Counted from the stretch's first letter, positions 1 to 6,632 are shown. The stretch is DNA of 9,718 bases from Gammaproteobacteria bacterium (GCA_030040525.1 JASHTN010000343.1:1-9718), one strand, 5' to 3'. Made by a program: numbers and translations. Notes: generated by a model not told the origin, from the sequence alone.

Positions 1-2
1 AG

Positions 3-53
3 CAGGCGCTGCTCGCGCGTGCCGCGGACGCCTATCTCGCTACAGCGCGCTGA
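3..53 (+). CDS. Possible C-terminal end of a gene entering from the left
   Basis: The third + frame is open from the left edge to a TGA at 51-53. It encodes a short tail ending in QALLARAADAYLATAR. The alanine/leucine-rich amphipathic look is compatible with the C-terminal helix of a soluble protein, but 16 residues cannot identify a family. If real, this gene ends tail-to-tail with the DUF4197 gene and the two stops overlap by 14 bp. That is plausible in such a dense region. The first two + frames are also open here, as is usual in GC-rich DNA, so the call rests only on a natural-looking terminus at a sensible place. Confidence 0.3.
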   Translation, partial: QALLARAADAYLATAR

Positions 54-747
54 ACACCTTGCGGATGAGCGAGCTTGCCTCGCCGAGCGGGTTCTTGCGG
101 ATCGCGCGCTCCTCGTCGGCCATGCGGCTGAAGAGCCCGTCGAGCGCCTTCGCGGTCACGTAGTCGTCCAGATTGGCATCCCTCGAGTCGATCAGTCCGA
201 AGTCCGCAGCCTTGCCGGCCACCCGGTTGTACTCGTCGGCGAGCCGCAGCCGGGCGGTCGCGCCGGCGACGATCGGCCGGAACCGCTGCGTGAGCTGTGC
301 GCTGGTGGTGCGGCGGAAGTACTCCGTGCCGGCGGTGTCGCCGCCGGTGAGGATCGCCTTGGCGTCCGCGAGCGTCATGTTGTGCAGCGCCTGCTTGAAG
401 ACGGGTTTGGCCTGCGCGACCGCATCCTCGGCGGCGTGATTCATGGTGGCCTTGAGGTTGTCCGCCTCGCCGCTCATGCCGACCATGCGCATCGCACGGT
501 CCGCCTTCTCGAGCGCCGGCGGCAGCGGGATCGCGACCTTCGGGTCGTCAAGGAATCCGCCGGGCCTGCCGAGCTGCGCGACCGCGGTGTCGATGCCCTT
601 GGAGAGCGCCGCATGCAGCCCGCCGGCGGCGTCCTGCGGGCTGAGGGCGGCGAGCGCCGCCGAGGCTGCGAGCGCGGTCCCCGCCCACAGCAGCGCCCCG
701 AGGAGCGGCAGCGCCGTGCAGCGCCGCCGGATCATCCGCTTGCTCAT
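40..747 (-). CDS. DUF4197 domain protein, predicted periplasmic
   Basis: This 235-residue protein matches the DUF4197 family across its length; the family's function is unknown. Residues 1-34 form a signal peptide: a basic start (MSKRMIRRR), then a hydrophobic stretch rich in Leu and Ala with ALA-type cleavage sites near 27 and 33. Family hallmarks follow: a GGFLDDPKVAIPLP segment at 63-76, LTGGDTAGTEYFRR at 133-146, and the C-terminal block DDYVTAKALDGLFSRMADEE (194-213) leading to a terminal KVFSAL. The length is normal for the family and nothing looks broken. The ATG at 747 has only a G-rich stretch as a possible ribosome site. A second ATG four codons later would also keep the signal peptide. 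The gene is divergent from the permease and shares a 95-bp upstream region with it. DUF4197 proteins usually appear as single genes, so the neighbours say little about function. Confidence 0.9.
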   Translation of the reverse strand: MSKRMIRRRCTALPLLGALLWAGTALAASAALAALSPQDAAGGLHAALSKGIDTAVAQLGRPGGFLDDPKVAIPLPPALEKADRAMRMVGMSGEADNLKATMNHAAEDAVAQAKPVFKQALHNMTLADAKAILTGGDTAGTEYFRRTTSAQLTQRFRPIVAGATARLRLADEYNRVAGKAADFGLIDSRDANLDDYVTAKALDGLFSRMADEERAIRKNPLGEASSLIRKVFSAL

Positions 748-828
748 GTCGCGCCCCCGCTGGATGCCGACCGCAGGTGCGAGTGTAGACTCCCGGCGGC
801 ACCAAGCCCAACAGCCACGGGTCCACAG

Positions 829-834
829 AAGGAG
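829..834 (+). promoter_or_regulatory. Ribosome binding site fixing a TTG start
   Basis: AAGGAG sits eight bases before the TTG at 843. It is the best Shine-Dalgarno match in the region and has ideal spacing. No ATG or GTG with a comparable site precedes the first membrane segment, so this supports TTG as the start of the permease. Confidence 0.75.
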
Positions 835-842
835 CTGCGCGC

Positions 843-2225
843 TTGAGTCAGAGCGAGACGGGGTTCGGCGCCATCATGCGGCGCGAGCAGGGCTTGCGCC
901 GCACGCTCGGTGCGGGCCGCCTGGCCATGATCGCCATCGGCGGCGCCATCGGCACCGGACTCTTCCTCGGCAGCGGCTTCGCCATCAGTCTCGCCGGGCC
1001 CGCGGTGCTCCTGAGCTACGCCGTGGGCGCGGTGGTCGCGCTGCTGCTCATGGGGTGCCTGGCGGAGATGACCGTTGCGCACCCGACCTCGGGCTCGTTC
1101 GGCGCCTACGCCGAGCATTACATCGGCCCGCTGGCGGGGTTCCTGGTGCGCTATGCCTACTGGACCAGCATCGTGCTCGCCGTCGGCGCCGAGGTCACGG
1201 CGGTGGCGGTGTACATGCGCTTCTGGTTTCCCGACCCGCCCGGCTGGCTGTGGATCGCGGCGTTCTCGGCGCTGCTGATCGGGATCAATGCGGTCAGCGT
1301 CGACGTGTTCGGTGCCGTCGAGTACTGGTTCTCGGCGATCAAGGTCACCGCGATCGTGCTGTTCATCGGACTGGCAACCTACATCCTCTGGCGCGCGCCG
1401 GGCGCAGCGACCACCCCCGGCTTTCACAACTACTGGGCGCGCGGCGGGCTCTTTCCCCACGGGCTGTGGGGCGCCTGGGTGGCCGTGATCGTCGCGATCT
1501 TCAGCTACCTCAGCATCGAGATGATCGCGGTCGCGGCCGGGGAAGCCGCGCAGCCGGAGGTGGCCGCGGCCCGCGCATTCCGCTCCACGGTGCTGCGCCT
1601 CATCCTGTTCTACCTGCTGACCCTGGCGCTGATCCTGGCGATCGTGCCCTGGACACTCGCCGGCATCGACGAGAGCCCGTTCGTCAAGGTGATGCGTGCG
1701 CTGCGTGTGCCGGCGGCCGCGGGCGTCTTCAACTTCGTAATCCTCATCGCAGCGCTCTCGGCCATGAACAGTCAGCTCTACATCACCACGCGCATGCTCT
1801 TCAGCCTGGCGCGCGCCGGGCACGCGCCGCGGCGCTTCGGCGAGCTCAGCCGTCGCGGTGTGCCGCTCTACTCGCTGCTGCTCTCCTCGATCGGCATCGC
1901 GCTCGCGGTCGCCCTCAGCGTGCTCGCGCCCGGGTCCTCGTTCATCCTCATGTTGGCAATCTCGGCGTTCGGCGCCATGTTCACCTGGATGATGATCTTC
2001 GTGACCCATTACGCCTTCCGCCGCGCGTACCGCGGTCCGACGAGCGCGCCGTTGCACTTTCGCATGGCGGGCTTCCCGGTGACGACGCTCGCGGGAGCCG
2101 CGCTCATGGCGGCGATTCTCGTCACTACGGCGTTCACGGCGCCGTTTCGCATGACGCTGGTGTTCGGCGTCCCCTATCTCGCGCTGCTCGCGCTCGCTTA
2201 TCTGATCCGCTATCGCTTCAGGTAG
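843..2225 (+). CDS. APC-superfamily amino acid permease (AAT-like)
   Basis: A 460-residue inner-membrane transporter, expected to import an amino acid by proton symport. A short cytoplasmic start ending in a basic stretch (MRREQGLRR, 12-20) precedes a first helix carrying the APC signature GGAIGTGLF (33-41), whose unwound glycines hold the substrate's amino and carboxyl groups in this family. Roughly twelve hydrophobic segments follow. The helix 6-7 region shows EMIAVAAGEAAQPE (226-239), the AAT-type counterpart of the usual E-IG--AGEA-NP block. SAMNSQLYITTRMLFSLARAG at 306-326 is the helix 8 signature. Length and motif order match the AAT group (such as aromatic amino acid, GABA or asparagine permeases), but the substrate cannot be read from sequence. 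Translation starts at TTG, supported by the ribosome site at 829-834. No metabolic gene nearby hints at the substrate. The VOC gene 76 bp downstream has its own ribosome site and need not be co-transcribed. Confidence 0.93.
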   Translation: MSQSETGFGAIMRREQGLRRTLGAGRLAMIAIGGAIGTGLFLGSGFAISLAGPAVLLSYAVGAVVALLLMGCLAEMTVAHPTSGSFGAYAEHYIGPLAGFLVRYAYWTSIVLAVGAEVTAVAVYMRFWFPDPPGWLWIAAFSALLIGINAVSVDVFGAVEYWFSAIKVTAIVLFIGLATYILWRAPGAATTPGFHNYWARGGLFPHGLWGAWVAVIVAIFSYLSIEMIAVAAGEAAQPEVAAARAFRSTVLRLILFYLLTLALILAIVPWTLAGIDESPFVKVMRALRVPAAAGVFNFVILIAALSAMNSQLYITTRMLFSLARAGHAPRRFGELSRRGVPLYSLLLSSIGIALAVALSVLAPGSSFILMLAISAFGAMFTWMMIFVTHYAFRRAYRGPTSAPLHFRMAGFPVTTLAGAALMAAILVTTAFTAPFRMTLVFGVPYLALLALAYLIRYRFR

Positions 2226-2264
2226 CCGCGGCATCCGGTCATCAACCCGACACGCGAGCGGAGT

Positions 2265-2270
2265 TATGCT
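2265..2270 (+). promoter_or_regulatory. Weak candidate -10 element for the VOC gene
   Basis: TATGCT (2265-2270) lies in a short AT-richer patch of the 76-bp gap after the permease, about 30 bases before the VOC start. It matches four of six bases of a sigma-70 -10 box. The -35 position holds only a poor match (TCAACC at 2242-2247, 17-bp spacer). This is a suggestion only. Confidence 0.2.
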
Positions 2271-2287
2271 GGGCATCCAGAAAGCGC

Positions 2288-2293
2288 GGAGGA
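2288..2293 (+). promoter_or_regulatory. Ribosome binding site deciding the VOC start
   Basis: GGAGGA lies eight bases before the ATG at 2302. This favours that ATG over an in-frame upstream ATG at 2266, which has no such site and would add twelve non-conserved residues (MLGIQKARRTRA). Confidence 0.75.
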
Positions 2294-2301
2294 CCCGAGC
2301 C

Positions 2302-2784
2302 ATGACGGTCAAAGCAATTCCCGAGGGATATCACAGCGTGACGCCTTATCTGATGGTGGACGGCGCCGCCGATGCCATCGCCTTCTACAAGGACACCTTC
2401 GGTGCGACCGAGCTGCTTCGCATGCCGGATGCCAAGCGCCGGATCATGCACGCCGAGATCAGGATCGGCGACTCGGTGGTGATGCTCGCCGATACCCAGC
2501 CTGGTACGACCTGCAGCAGCCCGCGCTCGCTCGGCGGCTCGAGCGTCGGGCTGATGATCTATCTCGAGAACGTCGACACGGTGGTTGCGCGCGCCATCAA
2601 GGCGGGGAGCAGATCGCTGCGGCCGGTGGTGAATCAGTTCTACGGCGATCGCTCCGGAACGATCGAGGATCCGTTCGGACACGTCTGGACGATCGCGACG
2701 CACGTCGAGGACGTCGCTCCGGACGAGCTCGAGCGGCGCGCGCAGGCCGCGATGAAGAAAGCGCCCGGCGATCACGCGTCCTGA
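2302..2784 (+). CDS. VOC (glyoxalase/bleomycin-resistance fold) protein, PhnB-like
   Basis: A 160-residue, probably cytoplasmic protein of the vicinal oxygen chelate superfamily, in the PhnB-like branch. The start VTPYLMVDGAADAIAFYKDTFGA (13-35) is the typical first beta-alpha element. MHAEIRIGDSVVMLAD (49-64) follows, with His50 where many VOC enzymes have a metal ligand. The second half shows MIYLENVDTVVARAIKAG (85-102) and the closing YGDRSGTIEDPFGHVWTIATH (114-134). Two beta-alpha-beta-beta-beta units fit one complete VOC domain. A charged, predicted helical tail (139-160) lies beyond the fold. Members of this branch include dioxygenases, isomerases, glyoxalases and resistance proteins, and many have no known substrate, so no reaction is assigned. 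Its 3' end faces the zinc-ribbon gene 39 bp away. Confidence 0.9.
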   Translation: MTVKAIPEGYHSVTPYLMVDGAADAIAFYKDTFGATELLRMPDAKRRIMHAEIRIGDSVVMLADTQPGTTCSSPRSLGGSSVGLMIYLENVDTVVARAIKAGSRSLRPVVNQFYGDRSGTIEDPFGHVWTIATHVEDVAPDELERRAQAAMKKAPGDHAS

Positions 2785-2797
2785 GCTGGCGCGACCC

Positions 2798-2838
2798 GGC
2801 CCGTCGCGCGCGCGCCGCGGGCCTCACGAGGGGTTTTT
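2798..2838 (+). terminator. Possible terminator between convergent genes
   Basis: After the VOC stop, GGCCCG (2798-2803) and CGGGCC (2818-2823) are perfect 6-bp inverted arms around a GC-alternating loop. A run of five T follows at 2834-2838. The ten bases between stem and T run make a classical intrinsic terminator imperfect; a small alternative stem (2822-2825 with 2830-2833) would abut the T run directly. The T run also codes for the end of the opposite-strand gene, so it may be coincidental. Confidence 0.3.
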
Positions 2839-3075
2839 CACCCAGCCGCGCGGCTTGCGGTTGAATCCGAGCTGCACGTCGACCTGGCGGGCGCCGCAGC
2901 GGCAGCGGAATCTGCCGACGATCCTGGCGAGCGGCTCGTCCCAGCCCGCGCGGCAGTGGCGCGCGAGGAACGCCGGCGTCAGCTCGCGCGAGTGCCGGCA
3001 GTTGCGGCAGGTCACGACGACGACGTACTCGCCGAAGTGATCGCGCAGCCGCTCGATCGAGTTCCACGGCAGCAT
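2824..3075 (-). CDS. Small CxxC...CxC zinc-ribbon-like protein, function unknown
   Basis: An 83-residue protein that I do not recognise by name. It starts MLPWNSIERLRDHFGEYVVV and then carries CRNC (23-26), CR (41) and CRCG (58-61). A Cys-X2-Cys followed by Cys-X-Cys-Gly about 30 residues later, between short beta-like stretches (YVVVVTC, GRFRCRC, QVDVQLGF), is what a structural zinc ribbon looks like. A fifth cysteine (41) lies between the pairs. The basic C-terminus (NRKPRGWVKNPS) could contact nucleic acid, but that is a guess. The frame stays open further upstream, to about 3366, but that part is Pro/Arg/Ser-rich, crosses the SRAP gene and is not protein-like, so the ATG at 3075 is chosen. 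Its ribosome site is weak (GAAG). The gene is divergent from the SRAP gene with 92 bp between the starts. Confidence 0.7.
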   Translation of the reverse strand: MLPWNSIERLRDHFGEYVVVVTCRNCRHSRELTPAFLARHCRAGWDEPLARIVGRFRCRCGARQVDVQLGFNRKPRGWVKNPS

Positions 3076-3126
3076 GACTTCGAGTGTGAGCAACGCGCGC
3101 GCCGCACGTCCATCCAGTGCTAAAGT

Positions 3127-3156
3127 GCCGGCGGCACTGTCTGCAGTGCCGCCGGC
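3127..3156. repeat. Perfect 13-bp inverted repeat (hairpin) before the SRAP start
   Basis: GCCGGCGGCACTG (3127-3139) and CAGTGCCGCCGGC (3144-3156) are exact reverse complements separated by four bases. The right arm ends 11 bases before the GTG start at 3168. Neither side carries a T run, so it does not look like an intrinsic terminator for either strand. It lies in the 92-bp region between two divergent genes. It could therefore be an operator, or a stable leader hairpin affecting translation, since no clear Shine-Dalgarno is visible between it and the start. It is not a LexA box of the CTGT-N8-ACAG type. Confidence 0.7.
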
Positions 3157-3167
3157 CTCATAAGTCC

Positions 3168-3845
3168 GTGTGTGGTAGATACATCCTGGCCCAGGCGGCC
3201 AAGGCCGAGCGGGCCTTGGGCATCCAGCGCTCGCGCTGGGACTACCCCCTGAGCTACCGCGTGCTGCCGACCGAGCAGGTGCCGGTGGCCGTGCTCGCCT
3301 CCGGTGAGCGCGAGGCGGCGATGATGCGCTGGGGACTGATTCCCTGGTGGGCACGCGGCGTGCCACTCGCCGCCTCCACCATCAACGCGACCGTCGAGCG
3401 GATTGCCACGGCGCCCGCCTACCGCGATGCCTGGGGCCGCAGTCAGCGCTGTATCTTCCCGATGGGCGGCTTCTACGAGCCGCACCTGAACGCCGACGGC
3501 TCGCGCGATCCGTACTTCGTGCGCGTCGCCGACAGCGACGTGTTAGGGGTCGCCGGACTCTGGGATCGCACGCGGCGCCACGACGGCTCGTACGTGTTCT
3601 CCTGCACGCTCATCACGGTGCCCGCGAACCGTCTGCTCGCCGAGATTCATAACGCCAAGCAGCGCATGCCCGCGATCCTCGCGCCGGCCGATTACGCGAC
3701 ATGGCTCGGCGGCGGTCAGACGCAGGCGCTGGCGCTGCTCAAGCCCTGGCCGGATCAGGGGCTCGTCGCCTGGCAGGTGAGCCGCCGCGTCAACAGCCCG
3801 AAGCTGCCGAACGATGCGAGCCTGATCGCGCCGCTCGCGGGTTAG
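3168..3845 (+). CDS. SOS response-associated peptidase / SRAP protein (YedK-HMCES family)
   Basis: A 225-residue cytoplasmic SRAP-domain protein. The family covalently traps abasic sites in single-stranded DNA through Cys2 (thiazolidine linkage), shielding them from error-prone repair. Cys2 is exposed by removal of the initiator Met, so the start must be the GTG at 3168, giving MCGRY. An in-frame GTG at 3117 would bury the Cys and lacks conservation. Other hallmarks are RWGLIPWWA (54-62), Asn73 in STINATVER (70-78), Glu104 in GGFYEP (100-105), AGLWD (129-133) and His161 in EIHNAKQRMPAIL (159-171). These correspond to N75, E105 and H160 of E. coli YedK. The usual NAR-ET motif reads NATVER here, so the Arg that normally follows Asn-Ala is Thr. 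The final RVNSPKLPND segment (207-216) is typical. The ribosome site is poor and a strong hairpin lies upstream. The 3' end overlaps the receptor gene by four bases. Confidence 0.93.
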   Translation: MCGRYILAQAAKAERALGIQRSRWDYPLSYRVLPTEQVPVAVLASGEREAAMMRWGLIPWWARGVPLAASTINATVERIATAPAYRDAWGRSQRCIFPMGGFYEPHLNADGSRDPYFVRVADSDVLGVAGLWDRTRRHDGSYVFSCTLITVPANRLLAEIHNAKQRMPAILAPADYATWLGGGQTQALALLKPWPDQGLVAWQVSRRVNSPKLPNDASLIAPLAG

Positions 3846-6535
3846 AACTTCTGCGAGAACTCGATCGCGAAGGTGCGCGGCTGCGCCGGCGCGATGTACA
3901 CCTGATTGTCCGCCTGCGGATTGGTCGCGTTGAAGCGCGACAGCTCCGCGAGCTTGTTGGTCACGTTGCTGATCAAAAACTGCACGGTGAACTTGTCCTT
4001 CTCGGCGCCGGCCGTCATATCGAGCATTCCCCAGGCAGGCTGCATGCCGATGAGATTGGACGTGGGCACGATCACGGTCGTCGACGTCTGCGTTTGGTAG
4101 ACATACGCCGCCTGCGCGTACGGCGACCAGGCGTTGATCGGCGCAAAGGTATAGCGCGCAATGACGTTGGCCTTGAACTTCGGCGCGACCGGCAGCTGGG
4201 TCCCGGCGGGCGCCTGCGGCCCGACCCACATGTACTCGCCTCCGGGGTCCTTGATGGCGCCGGGAAAATCAAAAGCGTAGTACGTATGCAGCGTCGGACA
4301 GCTGGTCACGCCAATTATTCCGCAGTAATTCTGCGTGAGGTACCCGTCGAGGAAGGTCACGTTCGCGCTCAACAGCAGCTGGTCGGTCGGCAGCCACTGC
4401 AGCTCGTTTTCCCAGCCCTTGATGACGGCATTGCCGCCGTTGGCGATGGCGGTGATGCTGGGAGGCACGAGGAAGGAGAACTGAAAGTCCTTCCAGTTCT
4501 CCCAGAACAGGTCGCCGTTGTAGCGCAGCCGATGATCCAGCCACTGCGTCTTCCAACCGACCTCGTAGTTCTCCAGATAGTCCGGCGCGTACGTCGGGTG
4601 GTCGGGCCCGCCCACGCGGTTGACGCCCCCGGGCCGGAAGCCCTTCGAGTAGGTGAAGTACATCAGCGCGTCGGAGGTAGCCTTGTAGGTCAGCGTGGCC
4701 TTGGGAACGCTGCCGGAGGCGCTGACGCTGCTGTTGAGGTCGGTGCAGGGCGCGTACTGCGTGGTGGGAAGCCCGGCGGCTCCCGCGAAGCAGCCATTGC
4801 CGAAATAGTTCGCTGAATACCCGAAGAATCCCAGCAGCGAGTTGTCGTAGTGGTAGTAGCGGTATCCCCCGGTGAGCGACCACTGCTGGGTGATGTCCCA
4901 GGTCGCCTGGATGAACGCTGCCTTGTCGCGGTCGACGCGCTGCTCGTCGGTGAGCCAGATGGTATTGCCGAAGTTGGGAATCGAGAAGTAATTGGCGAAC
5001 CCGCAGCAGTTCGGGCTCGCACCGCCGCCGTTCCCGCCGTAGACGCTGACCGGGTCGTAGCCCGGCATGGTGTAGTTCTGCCAGATATTGTGCAGCTGGC
5101 GCTCGATGAAGACGCCGAACGTCGCCCTCAGCGGCTGCTCCTGCGGCGTGCTGATGCGAAACTCGTTGCTCCACTTCTCGTAGTCGCCGCCGCCGATCAC
5201 GTACTCCTGCGGCATGATCGGGTTTACGCCGGAGCACAGGCTTGGGGGCGGCGCGCCCTTCGGAGAGTTACCGAGCCAGCACGCTCCCGAGCCGTACACC
5301 CGGTCATAGAACTCCGAGTAGTCGCTGTAATCGGCGATCGTGTGCGAGGTGCGCTTGAAGTAGCCGCTGGCATCCACGATGTCGAGCCCGTTGTACTTGC
5401 CCTCCACCGTCAGGCTGGTGAGGTACCAGGAGTCCTGAGTGCTCTCCGGGCCGAAGTGCGCCAGCTCGAGATCGCCCACTGCCGGGTCGTAGCCGAAGAA
5501 GCCCTTGGTAGTCAGATCCTGCGCCACGATACCGGGGGTTACCGTCCAGTTTTCGTTGAGGTCGAGCTTGAGTGCCGCGCGGCCGCCACGGTAGATGGCG
5601 GTGTTGTAGTCGTTCGACGCCCACGGAGCATTGGTGATCGAGCCCGCGCCGATGGTGGTGGGCGTGGGGCACGGGGCAACCGTGCCCTGGCCGGTACTCA
5701 GGCTCCAGCTGCCGGCCTGCTGGCCTGCCCACGTCGGGAAGGTGCGCACGCCGTTGATGATGCACGCGTTGGCGTCCGTGCCCTGGACGTTGCTGATGTA
5801 ACCGGGATCCTGCTCGATCCACCCCACCAGACGCACCGCCGCCCAGGACGTGAGCGGGATGTTGACGAAGCCCTGGGCCTCATAGCCCTTGCCACCGTCG
5901 TCCACCTTCTCGCCCTTCACGTCGTAGCCGGCTGAGAACTGCGTCGCGTCGGGCTTGTTGGTGATGAGGCGGATGGTGCCGGACTCCGAGCTCGCGCCGA
6001 ACAGCGTGCCCTGCGGTCCTTCCAGGATCTCGACCCGCTGCATGTCATACATGTGCATATCGACGGTGCCGTCGATGGTCGTCAGCGGGATTTCGTCGAT
6101 GTAGGTTCCCACGGTCGGCTGCGAGCCGGAGTGATTGCCGTCGCCGCCGCTCACCACGCCGCGGATGAACGTGTGCGAGCTGCCGGGCTCGGCGTTGCCG
6201 CCCTCGCTGGAGCCCACCGAGCGCTGGTACTCGACACTCGCGGCATACTTCACGTAGTCGTCCAGGTTGACGATGCCGAGCTCGTCGAGCTTCTGGCTGT
6301 CGAGCACCTGGATGCTGACGGGGACGTTCTGCAGATTCTCGACGCGCTTCTGAGCGGTGACGACGACCTCCTGCAGGCCGCCGGTCTCGCCGCTGTTTGC
6401 GGGAGCCGCATCATCCGCATACGCTGCGGGCACCGCCGCCAGTAGCGTGGCAGCAACAGGCAGGCTCTTGCGCAGGACGATCTGGCGATTGCACGCTCGC
6501 GCGTGCGCTAGTTTTCGGCGCCGACTACGAGTCAT
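3842..6535 (-). CDS. TonB-dependent outer-membrane receptor
   Basis: An 897-residue outer-membrane active transporter, energised by TonB-ExbBD. A long basic N-region and hydrophobic stretch end in AAYA-DD, suggesting signal cleavage near residue 40. A TonB-box-like EVVVTAQKR lies at 56-64. The plug domain includes VPVSIQVLD (71-79), FIRGV (123-127), VGTYIDEIP (142-150) and VEILEGPQGTLFGASSESGTI (168-188). The rest is a 22-strand-type barrel with the conserved YFTYSKGFRPGGVNR (626-640) and ENYEVGWKTQWLD (655-667), ending in the aromatic outer-membrane signature FAIEFSQKF. Length and order are complete. Ten cysteines fall in five close pairs in the barrel. The substrate is unknown; the plug resembles the broad class expanded in Sphingomonad and Steroidobacter-like bacteria, not classical siderophore or B12 receptors. 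No FecI/FecR or degradation genes are adjacent. It lies 97 bp after the sulfotransferase gene on the same strand. Its base composition looks slightly less GC-rich than its neighbours. Confidence 0.96.
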   Translation of the reverse strand: MTRSRRRKLAHARACNRQIVLRKSLPVAATLLAAVPAAYADDAAPANSGETGGLQEVVVTAQKRVENLQNVPVSIQVLDSQKLDELGIVNLDDYVKYAASVEYQRSVGSSEGGNAEPGSSHTFIRGVVSGGDGNHSGSQPTVGTYIDEIPLTTIDGTVDMHMYDMQRVEILEGPQGTLFGASSESGTIRLITNKPDATQFSAGYDVKGEKVDDGGKGYEAQGFVNIPLTSWAAVRLVGWIEQDPGYISNVQGTDANACIINGVRTFPTWAGQQAGSWSLSTGQGTVAPCPTPTTIGAGSITNAPWASNDYNTAIYRGGRAALKLDLNENWTVTPGIVAQDLTTKGFFGYDPAVGDLELAHFGPESTQDSWYLTSLTVEGKYNGLDIVDASGYFKRTSHTIADYSDYSEFYDRVYGSGACWLGNSPKGAPPPSLCSGVNPIMPQEYVIGGGDYEKWSNEFRISTPQEQPLRATFGVFIERQLHNIWQNYTMPGYDPVSVYGGNGGGASPNCCGFANYFSIPNFGNTIWLTDEQRVDRDKAAFIQATWDITQQWSLTGGYRYYHYDNSLLGFFGYSANYFGNGCFAGAAGLPTTQYAPCTDLNSSVSASGSVPKATLTYKATSDALMYFTYSKGFRPGGVNRVGGPDHPTYAPDYLENYEVGWKTQWLDHRLRYNGDLFWENWKDFQFSFLVPPSITAIANGGNAVIKGWENELQWLPTDQLLLSANVTFLDGYLTQNYCGIIGVTSCPTLHTYYAFDFPGAIKDPGGEYMWVGPQAPAGTQLPVAPKFKANVIARYTFAPINAWSPYAQAAYVYQTQTSTTVIVPTSNLIGMQPAWGMLDMTAGAEKDKFTVQFLISNVTNKLAELSRFNATNPQADNQVYIAPAQPRTFAIEFSQKF

Positions 6536-6595
6536 TACCTGAGGCCCCCCTGGTTATGCGCTTGTGGCGAGCGCGCAGCTCTCCGGTGGCATGCA

Positions 6596-6623
6596 AGCCT
6601 ACTTGAAGCGACTCGATTTTCAA
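6596..6623 (-). promoter_or_regulatory. Weak promoter candidate for the receptor gene
   Basis: In the 97-bp gap between the sulfotransferase stop and the receptor start, the - strand shows TTGAAA (6618-6623) and, 16 bases on, TAGGCT (6596-6601). The -35 match is good and the -10 match poor. The -35 also overlaps a small inverted repeat (CTTGAA 6602-6607, TTCAAG 6619-6624). No T-rich terminator follows the sulfotransferase stop, so read-through from that gene is equally likely. Confidence 0.25.
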
Positions 6624-6632
6624 GAGCGCGAA

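Noticed and set aside
443..2305. A 620-codon open frame on the + strand, and a 522-codon one on the - strand (744-2312), both over the permease
   Set aside because: Both are Arg/Ala/Gly- or Arg/His/Glu-rich without domains or membrane pattern. They are out of frame or antisense to a clear APC permease, a normal effect of GC-rich third codon positions.
3127..3156. LexA/SOS box upstream of the SRAP gene
   Set aside because: The palindrome does not fit CTGT-N8-ACAG or the other LexA consensus forms I know. The family name is historical and does not prove LexA control here.
3117..3167. Longer N-terminus for the SRAP protein from an in-frame GTG at 3117
   Set aside because: It would add 17 Cys/Arg/His-rich residues encoded mostly by the hairpin. 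It would also block the catalytic Cys2, which must be N-terminal after Met removal.
3076..3366. N-terminal extension of the zinc-ribbon protein upstream of 3075
   Set aside because: The added part is Pro/Arg/Ser-rich, antisense to the SRAP coding region and crosses the intergenic hairpin. The protein-like part begins at MLPWN.
4850..5935. Long + strand open frames antisense to the receptor (also 3701-4816 and 6053-6445)
   Set aside because: These are shadows of the receptor gene, Val/Arg/Ala-rich and without motifs.
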